Assembly (NCBI GenBank): GCA_001692895.1
Contig: KV748240.1
Coordinates: 565,239 to 629,238, forward strand
Length of the DNA: 64,000 bases
Source of the DNA: Cenococcum geophilum 1.58
Lineage: Eukaryota; Ascomycota; Dothideomycetes; Gloniales; Gloniaceae
Direction of reading: 5' to 3'
Shown here: one piece after another, positions 32,940-45,462 of the stretch
Numbering within the stretch: the stretch's first letter is position 1
Layout of the letters: every line of letters starts with the position of its first letter
Notes under the pieces: generated by a model
Told to the model about the DNA's origin: nothing
The model's database searches: none
Seen by the model: only the letters and a program-made list of their open reading frames with translations
Program-made: the position numbers and the translations under genes

Positions 32940-35900
32940 ATAATTTGCTAGTTTACTTTACGTAACTAAAGCTTCTACCTAACTACCTAGATTACCTATA
33001 TATTAAAGACTAGCCGAGCTAATAAGATAACCTAGATATAGCGTAGAAATAAAGCAATAAAATAATAATTACTAGATTCTTAAAGTAATATAAATACTAT
33101 TAATAGGGGGGCTAGAGCATCTATAGGAGCTTCCTTAGGTTATATAATTATCGCTTAGCTAGTATATAGAGTTGTCCTTTATAATAACTCCACCTTATAG
33201 AGTCTATACTTTTATATACCTATATTCCTATATAATATATACTAATTAAATAGCATACTTTCTTATAAACCTATATGCGAAACCTATAAGCGAAACTTAT
33301 AAGTAAAATATATAAGCTAAACGCTAATAGCCAGCTAACTTTAAAAATGGCTACTAAAACTAGGCTAAAGGTATATCGCTATAGGCACTCCCCGTTACTC
33401 CTAATAAGCGCCTTTAGCCCTATTAAAGTAAAGCTAATTAACTTAGCATCTAGATACTAGGACTAGAACCTTATAGGTTCTAAGGAAGCTATAGATATAA
33501 GCTACTAGGAATATTTAACTCTATTTTAGGCTTAAACTAAGAACTGCTTTAATTAAGGAATACTTAGAGCCAATAAAGCTCTCCTACCTCCTTCCCTCCT
33601 TCTAAAAACTATACTTACCCTAATACCTATCCTACTTAGGTACTAATACTATAGTTATAGATTTAGTAATTATATATGCACTTAACTTCTAGAAGTTTCT
33701 TATAGAATATTATAGTAAAAAAGCAAACCTTATTGGCTATATATCCCTTACAGAAACAATAAGAATATTTAATATACTAGTTTACGCATTGGCTACCTAT
33801 ACGTTATATATCGTTAGTACTAACTATTTAGTACTCTAGCTTACTAGTTACCTCCTAGGGAGTAGATAAAGCTACTATATACCCTAGCTATCGGTTAATA
33901 TTCCTTATAAGCGCTTCTAATCTAGGTTTAGTTATTAAAGAGTAGGCGGATAATATAACTAATAAGTCTTTATAGAAAGGAGAAGGGGTAGTATATATTG
34001 GGGTAGTAGGGAGTAGCTATATACCCTTATTGTCTATAGGCGATACCTTAGCTCACTTAATAGCCTATTAGGAATTCTCTAAGAGGAGCTTTTACTTTAA
34101 TAGCTGAAAGAAAATATTATTAAAAAGTAAAGAATCCGTTTTTAGCTTTCTATTTTCTTACTTTTTATCCCTTTACTTATCTATAAGCTTAGGTAGATTA
34201 ACCCTCTCTAACCCCTCTAGGCCAATATTATAGCTAGTTATAGAATTTATAGAATTTACTAGGTAGTTAGGCTTAGGGTTTACTCTTTCTAGCTTTTTAA
34301 GCTAATTTCTATTTTTACTCTTAATCCCCTATAATACTTCTATACTTTACCAATTCCTATAGCTTATTAAAGCTAACTATATCCTTAAATATACGGTCTT
34401 AATAGATCTTCTATACCTAGGGAAATTATAGAGCAAAATACCTAGTATTGGCCAGTTTATTAAAGCTAGCTCCTATTATATCCATAATAAAGGGACGCTT
34501 AAACAAGTCGGTCGGCTAAGGCAGCCGCCCTTACTCTAACTTAATGTCGAGCTCGGGTATAGAGAGAGCAAAAGGTACTTCCTAGAAGAATCCCAGTCTG
34601 TTAAGTAAAACAATATCCTCTTTAGTTATACCCTGCTAATCTACCTTATTAATAATATAAAATATTAACTTAATATTAAAGCGGCAGACCTAATCCTTAT
34701 TCTCTAGGTATCTAATATAAAAGGATATCTACTATAACTTCCCTATACCTAGTTCTTGTTTATCTATTAGATCGCGGCGACCACCTAAAATAGCGAAGTT
34801 AATAGTGTCTCCTAGTCCCTAAATATAGTCTTTCTTTAACTTAATAAATCTATTATTTCTAGAGAATAAGTAGTAAGGATTATCTCGTCCCTTTAGTATA
34901 AGACCTTCCCATTACTATATAATAGCTTAAGTAAATACGTCCCGAAGCTATTTTAGGGAATGGCAAGATAAGAAATTGATATTCTTATAACTTCTAATAT
35001 TGGCTTAACTAGGGATATACTAGACTAGTAAGTAGAGTTATTGGCGACGTATGTTATACGTTTCTATAATATAAATAGTATTATTCTATAAAAGTAGATT
35101 ATAAAATATAATTATAAGATACTTATTAAGACCTATAGGTAAGTCTTTACAAGTTCTAAGAAAGCGGCCTAATTATTATATATAACTACAGATCTTATAG
35201 AAGGGTTTAATCCGCTTACCCTAATCGTTCTAGATTAGTAGCTCTCCCTCTAAGATATATTACTTCTTAATCTTATACTCTACTAACTTAAGCCTTAAGC
35301 AATCCCGTAGTACGCTATATAGGCCTATCTAATTATTAGTTAAGTCCCTTCCGCTTTTAGAGAAGATTTTAATATATTTCCTTCCCTTACTTAGGTCGAT
35401 ATATACTTAATAGTACTCGCTATTATACTTCCGCTTAACACTTAGACGTCTACCCCTTACTAATTAATAGTAATATGTAATACTTCTTACTTTATTATGC
35501 GCTAGCTATATAATTATAACCCTAATTTAAAGCCTTAACCTATATATAGCAACTTCTCTAAGCAGAGATTTAAGGGCTATTATTAGCTAGGCGGGTATCT
35601 ATTAGATTAAGGTTCTAGATAAAATCCTTATAGTAGCTTTAAAAGAATTTCAAAAGCCTAGGATATTAGGTAAAAGGAAGTAGAACTTTTATATTACTAG
35701 CGTCTCCAGAATTTATACTAGATTATAATTTTTTTAGGATTATATAGACTATCTACTTAGCTTTAGAGCTATACAATCTTTAAAATATTCTTAATAACAT
35801 ATTATAAGTCTAGCTCGGCTCCGCGTATTTTGCCTCTATTCTTTACCTTAGCTTAATAGATAAAATAGGTAACGTAGCTGTAACCCAGTTTAGAGTATTA

Positions 35901-35985
35901 TTAAGCTCTTTAAAAGTTACGCTTAAACTATACCTAGTTTCTATATCTATTATAGATATTATATACTTAACATAGGATGCAAAGT
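32940..35985 (+). pseudogene. Unassigned large plus-strand coding remnant, part 1 (interrupted by element D)
   Basis: The plus strand gives long protein-like text: MATKTRLKVYRYRHSPLLL from 33346, VVYVGGVGS-type text near 33990 once stops are read through, YNSLSKYVPKLF near 34920, EIDILI near 34975, FTSSKKAA near 35150, and KVTLKLYLVSISIIDIIYLT at 35925-35970. It enters the AAAGT target of element D and continues in the same frame at 41608 (FYNCFKYIILSPQAYLIIN). Stops are mostly TAG/TAA at Gln/Trp-type codons. No domain could be named. It could be one large gene or several. Confidence 0.4.
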
Positions 35986-36170
35986 TGTTACGAAGTTCAT
36001 ATTGAGCTATTCATTGATGAAATTGGTTGATTAATTGATAATCTTAATCTTAACTTAATAGTGTCTTGACCTAGGGCCCCTAGGGCTCTATAAAGAGATT
36101 TACAAAGCACGTGCCCCGTATACGTAACTTGTGCACGTCCTACGCCACCGAGAATACAGATTATCTGATA
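35986..36170 (-). repeat. 3' LTR of copia D
   Basis: 185 bp, TGTTACGAAGTTCATATTGA to TTATCTGATA on the plus strand. It contains CTCTATAAAGAG and CACGTGCCCCG motifs. On its inner side TACCCCCTTAGCTTC is, in reverse complement, a purine-rich tract (GAAGCTAAGGGGGTA) that fits the polypurine tract. Confidence 0.9.
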
Positions 36171-36189
36171 TACCCCCTTAGCTTCAACC

Positions 36190-39100
36190 TAGTTAAGGAC
36201 GAAGCTAGCCACCTTCTCGTGTCCGTCAATGCGTTAATTAAACTATAATCTTATCTAACTCCTTCCTTCTCGCCCTAACCTTCTCCCTTAGGTCCTCCAG
36301 TTGCTTCTCCTTATTTAGCCGCTCCTTAATATCTACTATTCTAATTATATTAACGAAGCTCTTAAATCTCTACTTGGGCAGGGCCTTCGTAAGTCCATCG
36401 GCGATTATCTCCTTTATTACTTTCTATTATAATAGTACTCGTCTTATTACGTATTCTTAACGCAACTAGTGTTAATAGATATTAATATATTAGAGCTTTA
36501 TAATCAGCTTTACCGTATCTTCTATAATTAGTTAAAGTGTCTAGATATTATCGCAGTTAATAATTAAGGGCTCGTTTAGGTATAACGTTATTACTTTAAA
36601 TAGCCTACTAATAAAGATAGCTTCCTTTGCTATCTATAATAGGGCTAACAACTTGGCTTTTATGCTTAACATCGTAAGTATACCCTACTTATTTACTCTC
36701 TAGGCGATTAGTCCCCTAAATAGCTTTATAATATATCCTTGCGAGCTCTTTCTATTAATAAAGTTGTCTGTAAATAATGCGTCGCTAGTATAGATAAATA
36801 ATTGCGCTTTACTTCTACCGTCTCTACCGTTATCTTATCCTTTGTCGCGTATTCCTTTATTTCTCCCTCTACCGTTTATTCCTTCCTTATTTCCTTTATA
36901 GTAGATTGCTCTACTCCTTATGCTATATAGATATTAGATTACTCTATCTGCCGCTTAATAGTGCTCTTAGCTTGGATTCTAATTAAACCTTACTAGCCGT
37001 AATACTATAAAAGCAATATCTGGACGCGTTGTAGTGGCTATATAGAGTACTAAACCCATTTTTCTTTAATATAGCATTATAGAAGCTGGTAGGGATATAG
37101 GACGGACTAATAGGTCTATATTAGGGGACGGACGCGTTAGACGGATTAACTAGTAAGCGGTAGGGAGGAGTTCTAATTCTGCCATAGGAGTATTTAGAAG
37201 ACGCCCTTTAAGATCTATCTTATACTAATTAGCTATCTTTTTAATATAGGCTTCCTAGGATAGCTATAGGAGCCTTTAGCTATAATTACGTAGTATATAA
37301 ATTTCTAGGAACCATTTTAGCTCGCCAAGGGTACTTATCTAATATTCCTTACTTAGCTCCTTAATTGCTTCTTAAGCTTTCTTCTTATCTATCTTTTAGT
37401 AGCAGAAGATAATATCGTTAATATAGAAGAAGACGACTATTCCGCCTTTTAGTATAACGTACGGCTTTTATAGAACCTCTTTAAAACCTAATTCGTTTAA
37501 CGAGCTTATAAGATTCTTTTGCTATAATAGAGGGGATTGTCATAGTCCGTAAAGGGCTTTTTTTAAGCGTAGTACTTTATCTATCTTTCCTTTACTAAAC
37601 CCTAGCGGTAGCTTTATATAGACGACCTTATTAAGATCGCAATAGACAAACGCGTTAATTATATCTATTTATATCGTCTCTAGGTTAAATTTTGTGGTAA
37701 TCGCCATTAGGGTTTAAAAGGTCGTACTTGCTAATATAGTAGCTCTCGTAGATAGGTCTCCTAGGGCCTATTGATTTCTATATACTACTAAGCATGCCTT
37801 GCATTTCTGGAGGAATCCGTACTTATCCGTCTTATAGATGAATACCTATATTGAGCTAAGGACCTGCTATCCCTTTGCGTGCTTTCTATCTGTCTCTTAA
37901 AATGACCTTATTTAATGATGAGATTGGAGGTGAGTTCGTTAAGCCTCTTAGAACTAATCTTAAAAAGGGTGTGTATTAAGGTCCTAGATTAACTAAGGTA
38001 GAGAAGGTAAGTTCTTCCTATATAGTCTAACATCACGTATTCTGCCTAATTTTAGCTTGCTATCGTTAAGTTAACTATTAAGGTTAAACTTCCTTCTTGC
38101 TAAGAAGGCGCCATAATAGGCTGAAGTGATCCTTTTAGTAATAAAGTCTTTAAACCTATGATCGCCGGCTTCCTTAAATGAGTCTTTAACCGAGTTAATA
38201 AATACCCCCTAAGTGTTAAACCCGTCTCCTATTTGTTAGATAATATCCTAATCTTATATATCTGACTTTATAGGATACTTAACATAAAAGGCACATGGAG
38301 ATTCTTTGTCTTCTTTTATTGGAGGTAGTGTATAATATATATCTTTAAGAGCTTATGCAAGCTTAAGATCGGCTAACTTATTAAAGGTTTAAACTGGCTT
38401 ATTAACGTCGTCGTCTTCCTTTTAAATTGACGGTTTAAATGCTTCTTTATTATCTTCTAGAAGAACCTCGTTCTTAGTCTAGGTATTAGGTAGTTAAATC
38501 TTCTTAATTAGTGTATCTAATTCGGCGTGTAGATCCTTTAAGATGTTTATTCGCTTACCGTTAAAGAACATCTTTTCGTTAAAGATGACGTCCCTTATAG
38601 AGATGACGATACCCTTATATGGGATCCAGATCCTATAGATATTTGTAGAGTTATAGCTAATAAGGTAGTTAATATAGGCTCGCGGATCTAGCTTACTTAG
38701 CCTTTTCTTCTTTAGCTAGGTATCTAACATTATCGCGTACGCCCTACAGCTATAGACTTTTAGGTGCGCTAGTTGTGGTTTTCTTAATCTCCTATTAGCT
38801 AGGAAGGTATAGAACCTCTTATATAGTAATTTCTATCCATTACTTTCTCGTGGCGTTTAATCTCGAAGGTATACTATATAGTTAACTATCTCGTTCTATA
38901 GATTATATAGTAGATTAGCAGCAATTCTTATTGCTCGTACTCTTTTAATAATTACACCCCCTAAGCGTTCGGCGGTACTATTCTAAGCTTAGGTGTATAG
39001 CGCTAAAAGCTTAAATATAATCCTTTAAGTCTATAGGAATTTTAAGGGTTCTCCTTCTCCCTAGCTCATTGTCTGATCTAATAGTGTTAACTTTAAGGTT

Positions 39101-41250
39101 ATACCTCAGACAAATCCACTAGATGAAATCTTTAAGCACTTATAGTGTCTCCTTACTATATATTATTATAAAATATGGGAAGGATCTTCTTAAGTAGGTG
39201 TTATAGATAAGCATAACTTATATAAATCCGGTATGCGCTTCCTTAAGGTTAGTCTAGTTAATATAGAGGTTAAGATAGGGTTTATTAATTTTCTATTTTA
39301 AGAACCTTCTTAAGACCTAACGCTTAATTTTGGCGAGGCTATAGTGTTAATATTCCGTTATCTTAGGGCCTTAAAGCTTAACTTCTATAGCGTTAATACC
39401 TAAATAATAAAGGCTTATAGGTCCTAGATAACCTAGACACAGGTGCTATAGACGTATATTACCTTTCGCATTTAGATAAAGGTCTCTTAACAATACTCTA
39501 CGCTTCCGTTAACGGCGTAGCAGTCGGCTCATATTAAACGCTAATAGACTTCCTAGTCGTACGTACTTAATAGTCTGTTATCTGTAACGTTCTTCTATTT
39601 AATATAGGATTGTGTTATCCTTTCGAACTAGAAGATTATTCTCTCCTTTATTGTCCTAGTAGTATCCTTATTTTTAAAGTAGATAGAACGACACTAGATT
39701 TGTATTAAAGTCCGTATAAAAGGCAACGTCCTTTAAACGTAGGATTCCCTTACTCTTGTCTAGTTTTATAACTTAGACAGTAACGTCACTATAGCCTAGT
39801 ATAGGCACTTCTAAGCTACCGGCGATAACGTATTTATATCTTAGAGCTTTCCTAAAGTTATAGAAATAAGAGAGGTTATTAAAGATATAGAAAGTGGTTC
39901 CTAAGTCAAGAATAGTTAATAGCTTTAGCGGATGGAGTTAACCTGTGTGATACGATTCTAGGAATATTACATTAGCTTCTCCCTTAATCTTAACTGTCTC
40001 CTAGCTCTTATCCTATCGTTATTAAGCCTCGTCTTCTTATTCTTTAAGTCTAATCTTTATAACTTAGTTAGCAAGATCCTTATTCTTTTCTACCTTCTTT
40101 AGCACCCTTTTAATGCGAGTATCTCCGATTATAACTCCTTTAGGTCTCTTGTCTTTAAATAAATACTAATAGTTTTAAAGGGAATGTCCTTGTTTCTCGC
40201 ACGCTAAGTATATAGGTAGTAGCTTCTTATAGGACGTCTCCTCGTCTACTAGTGACCTAGCTCTTTTTAAGCGTCTAGTACATACTAAGGTTTCTTTCCC
40301 TAGACCTTTAGTAGTATTAGAATGATCTATTGTGGCTTGCTCTACAAAGTCTGCATTAAAGGTACTCCCTTTTATAGTAGTATTAGCTTTCTTTAAGGGT
40401 ATTCTAAGTCCTTCTTATAGCTCCTTTACTACTCTGCGGTATTTAGAAGATCTTAACTTCTGAGGGTTATTTAACTTGGTAGTGTACTTTATATAGTAGG
40501 CGTCGCTAAAGGGTTAAATAACCTCTGCTAATTCTTATAACTAGATTCTATTAGATATTTAAGGGATCTTATACTTCTCTCCTAGTAATATTACGTGTTC
40601 CTATTAATCTAGCCACTAATTTAATTTTAATAAGTGTTTAAACCCCTTAAGAGCTTCTATGTACTGGTGTTATACCTTCTTCTTAATAAACGACGAGGTA
40701 GGTTCTGTGTTCTCCTTTAATTAAGATAGCCATTCTTTAACTGTTAAGAAAGGGTTAAGCTGTAGCTTCTTCTGAATTGATACTGTGGACGTAATTTAGG
40801 TGCGAATCTATTAAAGGTGCTCTTCTTGTTTAAGAAAATACTTTATATCCTAGTTGTAGTATCATCTGCTATTCTTATACGCTCTCTGTTAATTTATCGA
40901 GAGCTATATATATAAGGTTGCATTTTCATTAAAATCTATAACTTCTAGGTAGGCTAGTTCTTATAGTAGACCTCGTTAAGGTGCTATATTGTCTGGGTTA
41001 ACGTAGGCCCAAATTCGTTAATCTATAAGGGCTCGGAGTTGCCATAGCCATTATTCCCAGTCTTCTTGCTTATTAAGGATGATTATAGTTAACGAACTCG
41101 TTGGTGGAGTCATTTAACTAATAGGCAAAGGAGGAATTGAGATGGTATTTTTATCGTTAGGATCGTCCTTATCATCAGGATCGTCCTTATCGTTAGGATC
41201 GTCCTTATCGTCAGGATCGTCCTTTAACGATTGAGGTGGAGTCTCGTGGA
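36190..41250 (-). pseudogene. Copia D gag-pol polyprotein, RIP-decayed
   Basis: From high to low coordinate: a Gag N-terminus with an acidic DDPNDK repeat (41226-41149), then MTPPTSSLTIIILNKQEDWE from an ATG at 41113. Protease reads TILDLGTTFYIFN at about 39910-39875, with Leu in place of the usual Thr/Ser of DTG/DSG. The integrase side follows (about 39500-38600; YNSTNIYRIWIPYKG near 38640). RT follows: FYIND at 37425-37414 stands for YVDD, with one catalytic Asp now Asn. RNase H reads NEPLIINCDN near 36565 and KEIIADGLTKALPK near 36390. Stops are TAA/TAG at Gln/Trp-type positions and comparatively few. All five domains are present. Confidence 0.88.
41149..41226 (-). repeat. 18-bp repeat encoding acidic DDPNDK units in copia D Gag
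   Basis: Four to five units of GGACGATCCTAACGATAA type (minus strand) encode alternating DDPNDK/DDPDDK, in frame with the downstream MTPPT region across one TAA. A shorter repeat, GGAATCTCGT (41230-41278), lies just upstream. An intact reading would give Gag an acidic N-terminal arm. Confidence 0.75.
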
Positions 41251-41417
41251 ATCTCGTGGAATCTCATGGAATCTCGTCCTGTGACAATTGAGGTAGGATT
41301 TCAATTAGGGTCGTCTTGTAATAATAAGGTGTTAGAGTCTAACGATAAGGTAGAATTTCTTTAAATAATTAAGTAATAGCTAAATAGCTTCTTATGTTGG
41401 CGGACTGGGCTTATAAC

Positions 41418-41602
41418 TGTCACGAAGTTTATATTGAGCTATTTACTAATAAAATTGGTTAATTGATTAATAATCTTAATCTTAACTTAATGGTGTCTTA
41501 ACCTAGGGCCCCTGGGGCTCTATAAAGAGATTTACAAAGCACGTGCCCCGTGCACGTGACTCGTATACGTCCTACGCTACCGAGAATACAGATTATCTAA
41601 TA
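41418..41602 (-). repeat. 5' LTR of copia D
   Basis: 185 bp, TGTCACGAAGTTTATATTGA to TTATCTAATA on the plus strand, adjoining AAAGT at 41603. The minus-strand sequence just inside it is GTTATAAGCCCAGTCC, in the position of the primer binding site; I do not assign the tRNA. Confidence 0.9.
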
Positions 41603-43440
41603 AAAGTCTACAATATCTCTAGTCCTCTAATTTTATAATTGCTTTAAATATATTATACTAAGTCCTCAGGCTTATTTAATAATCAACTTAAGGCGCTTTT
41701 CTTATAGATTAAAGATATAGTCTACTCTATACTCTAGGAATAGATATAATAAGAAAGCAATAGCTCCTAGCCCTTCTCGCGGAATAATTTAGTTATACTT
41801 ATTAAACTAGGAAAAAACTATTTTAGTTCTAGAACTTATGGTATTAGGCGTTTTTAATAATTTTCTAGCTCGGTTTTAGTCTAGCTTATTAAGGAGATTA
41901 TATAGAATACTAAAGTTAAAGGGTATATTAATAGCAAGTTATTATTAAGACAAATCTAGCCTTTATAGGAGTAGTAAATAGATAAGTAGAAGGTATTAAT
42001 AGAAAGAGAGATGCGTTTATTTAAAAGGGTGTTATACCGTAAAAATGAAGCCGGCTAGGATTAGATTTTAGGTAAGCGCTTATATCTAGTTCTATTATAA
42101 GTTTATAAGGTATTATAACTAGAGTAAAGTTAGGAATAATTTAAGATAACTATTTATATAAGCGGGCTATTTTCTATTTAGGCTTATAGTTAGCTTTAAT
42201 TAGAAATTAAAATAGCTAAGTATAAGCTAGGTTAGGCTATAAGCGTAATCTAATATATAGTAATGTATCCTAATTACTCTTAGAGACTACTTAGATATAT
42301 TTACTACCCTTAAAGTCTAAGGCAGTAAGACGTAAATAAGGCTTAGCTACTTAGGTTGCATAATATAAAACCTTTAAGATACTTAGTAGTCCTTTAGGTA
42401 ATAAGGAAATATATATAGTATAGATTTATACCTATCTAGGCCTAGTACTAGCAAAGCCGGGTATAGGTAGAGGCACTATTACATATTTATATAATTAGAG
42501 TTAAGGTTTAGCTCTCTATATAATTGACTAGCAGTAAAGAAGAGTTAAGGAAGGAGAGGAAAGAAGATAGGTAAGAGAAGGCACTATTAGATTAGGGATT
42601 AATTAGGCCCTAAATTAGAATATAATACAAACCAGAAAGTGTCGCCCCGGCGTAAAAATTAACACATCTCCTTCCTAAGCTCTATGCCTACGGCCCTTAT
42701 TAAATGCTTAAGATAGATGGAAAGAGTAGCTAAAAGTAGCGGCTATACGGTAGAGGGTTTGCTATACCTCCTATATAATTATAGTAGAAAAGTTTAATAA
42801 ATTTAGGAAGCTAGTATTTAATCTACTGTATTACGTAATATAATTACTTAATATACTGTATTGGAACGGATTTATAATAACTAAGAGAGTCCTATTTTAG
42901 GCTGTACATTATAACCCTAAATTTATTATTTTAGCGGGCTAAATTTAAATTCTTAGGGGGCTAATTTTAGGTTATCCTAAAGTTTATAATAGCTAAAAGG
43001 GGTAAACTATATAAGTAAAGAGATTAACTAGGACAATATATATAATACGTATAAGTATAAAGGGATTTTATAGGAGTTTGGATATATATTTAGCCACCTA
43101 TAGTCCTTACTTAGATAGCTTTTACTCTTAGTAGTAAATCTTAGAATTAACTAGAGTTAATCTATTAGGTATAAGAGCAAGGCTAGATAAAGGCGAATTA
43201 AATTAGGAAAACCTAATAGATAGAGGTTAAGCTAGTAAGGAGTATAAGTTAGAAGAGGGTAAGGAAGTTAATAATAATAAATAATATAGATTAAGTATCT
43301 AAGTAAGGCTAAGTAAAGATATATATATTAACTTAACAAATAAAGATTTAGTATAAGTAGTAGTAGTTAATAGAGTTGAGATTCGTTACCTAAAGTTAAA
43401 AGATATCGGCTATAATTTTATAAAAACCGTAGCGCAGTAA
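41603..43440 (+). pseudogene. Unassigned plus-strand coding remnant, part 2
   Basis: This continues the frame of 32940-35985 after the D insertion: STISLVL, stop, FYNCFKYIILSPQAYLIINL, RRFSYRLKI, STLYSRNRYNKKAIAPSPSR, then VLGVFNNFLARF near 41850. Readable text persists in changing frames to about 42950 (GIGRGTITYLYN, RPGVKINTSPSQALC). The strand is consistent and the stops are Gln/Trp-type. I recognise no motif. Beyond 43000 the text becomes too AT-rich to follow. Confidence 0.4.
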
Positions 43441-43726
43441 CTAGGAGAGAAATAATCCTAGGAGAACTACTCTATAGGAAAATTAATAGACTTATATAAT
43501 ATAAGTCGGTAGTTTAAAACTAGGGATATAGAGCTTCTAAGAGGGCTTAATATCTAAAAGAGTTAATCTTAAAAGGGCCTTTAGTCTAGGAGAGCTAATC
43601 CTAGAAGGGGTATAATCTTAGGAGGAATAATTATTCCGTCTTATGGCGCTGTAAAACTCCTATATATATATTTAGAGTAGGACGAATACTTATAGGAGAG
43701 AGGCTTTTAGGAGCTCTGTTCCCCTA
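43440..43726. repeat. TCCTAGGA-type motif cluster, left half, split by copia B2
   Basis: Repeated CTAGGAGA, CCTAGAAG, CTTAGGAGG and CTAAAAGAG words occur every 15-35 bp. The cluster continues at 58632 on the far side of copia B2; the target CCCTA is at 43722-43726 and again at 58632-58636. Confidence 0.5.
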
Positions 43727-43968
43727 TATTTGTACCAACTTAATAGTATAATTAAGTCATATCTAGGGGCACGAAATACGTATAGTATTATATACTCGTT
43801 TAGATGGTGACTTTTCTATTCTATAAAAGCAGACTATATGGTCTATATACTAATGCGTCTCCCCCCTAATTAGTTAGTGCTTTATAAGTACACTAAACGC
43901 GTAAGCGAGTGGTTAGTGCACCAAACGTATAAATACGCGGTTAGTACAACAGGTGCTATAATTATATA
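43727..43968 (-). repeat. 3' LTR of copia B2
   Basis: 242 bp from TATTTGTACCAACTTAATAG (RIP form of TG) to ATTATATA. It shares the GGGGCACGAAATACGTATAG block and ACGCG-rich tail with the B1 LTRs. Confidence 0.85.
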
Positions 43969-45220
43969 CTAGCGGTACTTAAAAAATAAAACCACTTATA
44001 TACCGCCTCTGTAATTACTTTAATAGAACTATAAAATATAAAGGAAATATATAGGAAATCCCCCCTAAGGTGCCGTCTAGGCTGCCTTCTAAACGGTGCT
44101 CTAAGCTGGCTGTAAGTCCTACTTACGGTCCGTAAAATAAACCGTACGGTCTTCTAACGGGCCGTAAATAAACCATAAGTGCTCTGTTAGTCTCGTTCCA
44201 CCTATTTTATAACCTTTAGATTAAGCTTATTTGTGTTAATTAGGGTTTTAAGGGCTTAACACGGCTTTGCCTTAGTTATAGCGTCTACTAGGTTATTTCC
44301 GCCGCTAATCNATTTAACCTCNNTAATCTTNCGTCGTTNNTAGGCNTAATNTAAGNATATTAGGTCGACTATAAGCCTCTTCTCTTATATTGTACCTAGT
44401 TTAACTAGGTAGTTATAAAGGGACTTTAAATCGGTGTATAGAACTAGGGGTAACTGCTTTAGTTATAGAATCTTCTAAATTATTATTTTAATCGCGGCTG
44501 CTATATTAAAGCCATAAGCGAATATATATAGTTTAGAAGCTAGTACACTGCGGGTTACTTATTTGCATTTAATTGAAGACTAGTATAGTATATTTACGTC
44601 CTAATTGCGGTCCGTAAGTACAATTATAAAGCTAATTTATAATAATAGATCCCTATTATTAGTAAAGGAGGCGTTTATAAATACTAGTAAGCTAAGGGAA
44701 TTTAGGTCTAGAGGTACGAAAGTAAGTCCCCTTGCAGTATTGTTAATTTGCCACTAAATGCGCTTATTAAGCTGCTTAATATTTTCCTCTTATAGATTTA
44801 TTACCTAGGCCGTAAAGGATAAATTAGATGCAGATTTAGGTTAATAGACTATAGCAATATAGGCGCCTCTTACGCGCTATGCGACGTATTAGTCCTTTAT
44901 ATTTATAGTTTTATAAGTCTCTTTATGGGAACTAGTAAGGTCCGTAGGCTTTACTATAATAAGCCTTAGGTTTTAAGCTTAGCGTTCCTAAATTAGCTAG
45001 ATTAAGTTGCCCTTTTATATAATTAAACCTCTATTAAACCTAATTGGAGTCTACTTAGTTAACTGCTCTTACGGCTTTACTAGGAACTTAGCCTTTTATA
45101 GCTTAGTCTCTTTAGTATCTATAAAAGTCTAGTCCGCTAAGAAGAGAGTATTGTTTATTTAGAGTCTAATAATACTAAGGCCGTTTAATAGGGTGTATAG
45201 GAGGTAGGGGTTATATATTA
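43969..45220 (-). pseudogene. Copia B2 RNase H and C-terminal RT
   Basis: The minus strand reads ENIKQLNKRIQW, ARGLTFVPLDLNSLSLLVFI, NASFTNNRDLL, SSIKCK, VTRSVLASKLYIFAYGFNIA, LPLVLYTDLKSLYNYLVKL and EKRLIVDLI between about 44800 and 44380. This is the copia RNase H: FxDASFA appears as FINASF, with Asp to Asn, while YTDLKSLY keeps its Asp. The RT segment above it (45160-44850) includes YVA and RVRGAYIAI. Ambiguous bases occur at 44311-44356. The frame is broken by stops and, at 45220, by the F insertion. Confidence 0.8.
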
Positions 45221-45225
45221 ACTAC

Positions 45226-45440
45226 TATGAGGGGACTTTGTAGATAGGGGACTATAAGGACATGATTAGAATAGGATAGATTGGTAAGAGAGACGAATTC
45301 TTAAGGAGGTAAGGCCTCTAGGATTGTGGAGACTATATACTACGGGCACGTGCCTCCGGCACGTAATTAGTAACTATTTAAGGGGCGTCTAGGGGTTGTC
45401 CTAAGGGCAACCTAAGGTGACCGCAATAATATCCCTTACA
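45226..45440 (-). repeat. 3' LTR of chromovirus F
   Basis: 215 bp, TATGAGGGGAC to CCCTTACA on the plus strand. It differs from its partner only by transitions. It includes a CGGGCACGTGCCTCCGGCAC palindromic block. Confidence 0.9.
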
Positions 45441-45462
45441 TTGCCTCCCCCCCTCTTGCGGT
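45441..45462 (-). promoter_or_regulatory. Polypurine tract of element F
   Basis: In reverse complement the sequence abutting the 3' LTR is AAGAGGGGGGGAGGCAA, the purine run that primes plus-strand DNA synthesis in LTR retrotransposons. Its position fixes the element as minus-strand. Confidence 0.8.

Larger units (their letters stand above)
35986..41602 (-). mobile_element. Element D: full-length Ty1/copia retrotransposon, TSD AAAGT
   Basis: The element is 5617 bp with 185-bp LTRs at both ends. The perfect 5-bp target duplication AAAGT lies at 35981-35985 and 41603-41607. The LTRs differ only by transitions wherever I compared them. The minus strand carries gag, protease, integrase, RT and RNase H in copia order. 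It interrupts an older plus-strand reading frame. RIP is milder than in elements A or C: long stretches of protein read without stops. It is nonetheless inactive. Confidence 0.92.
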
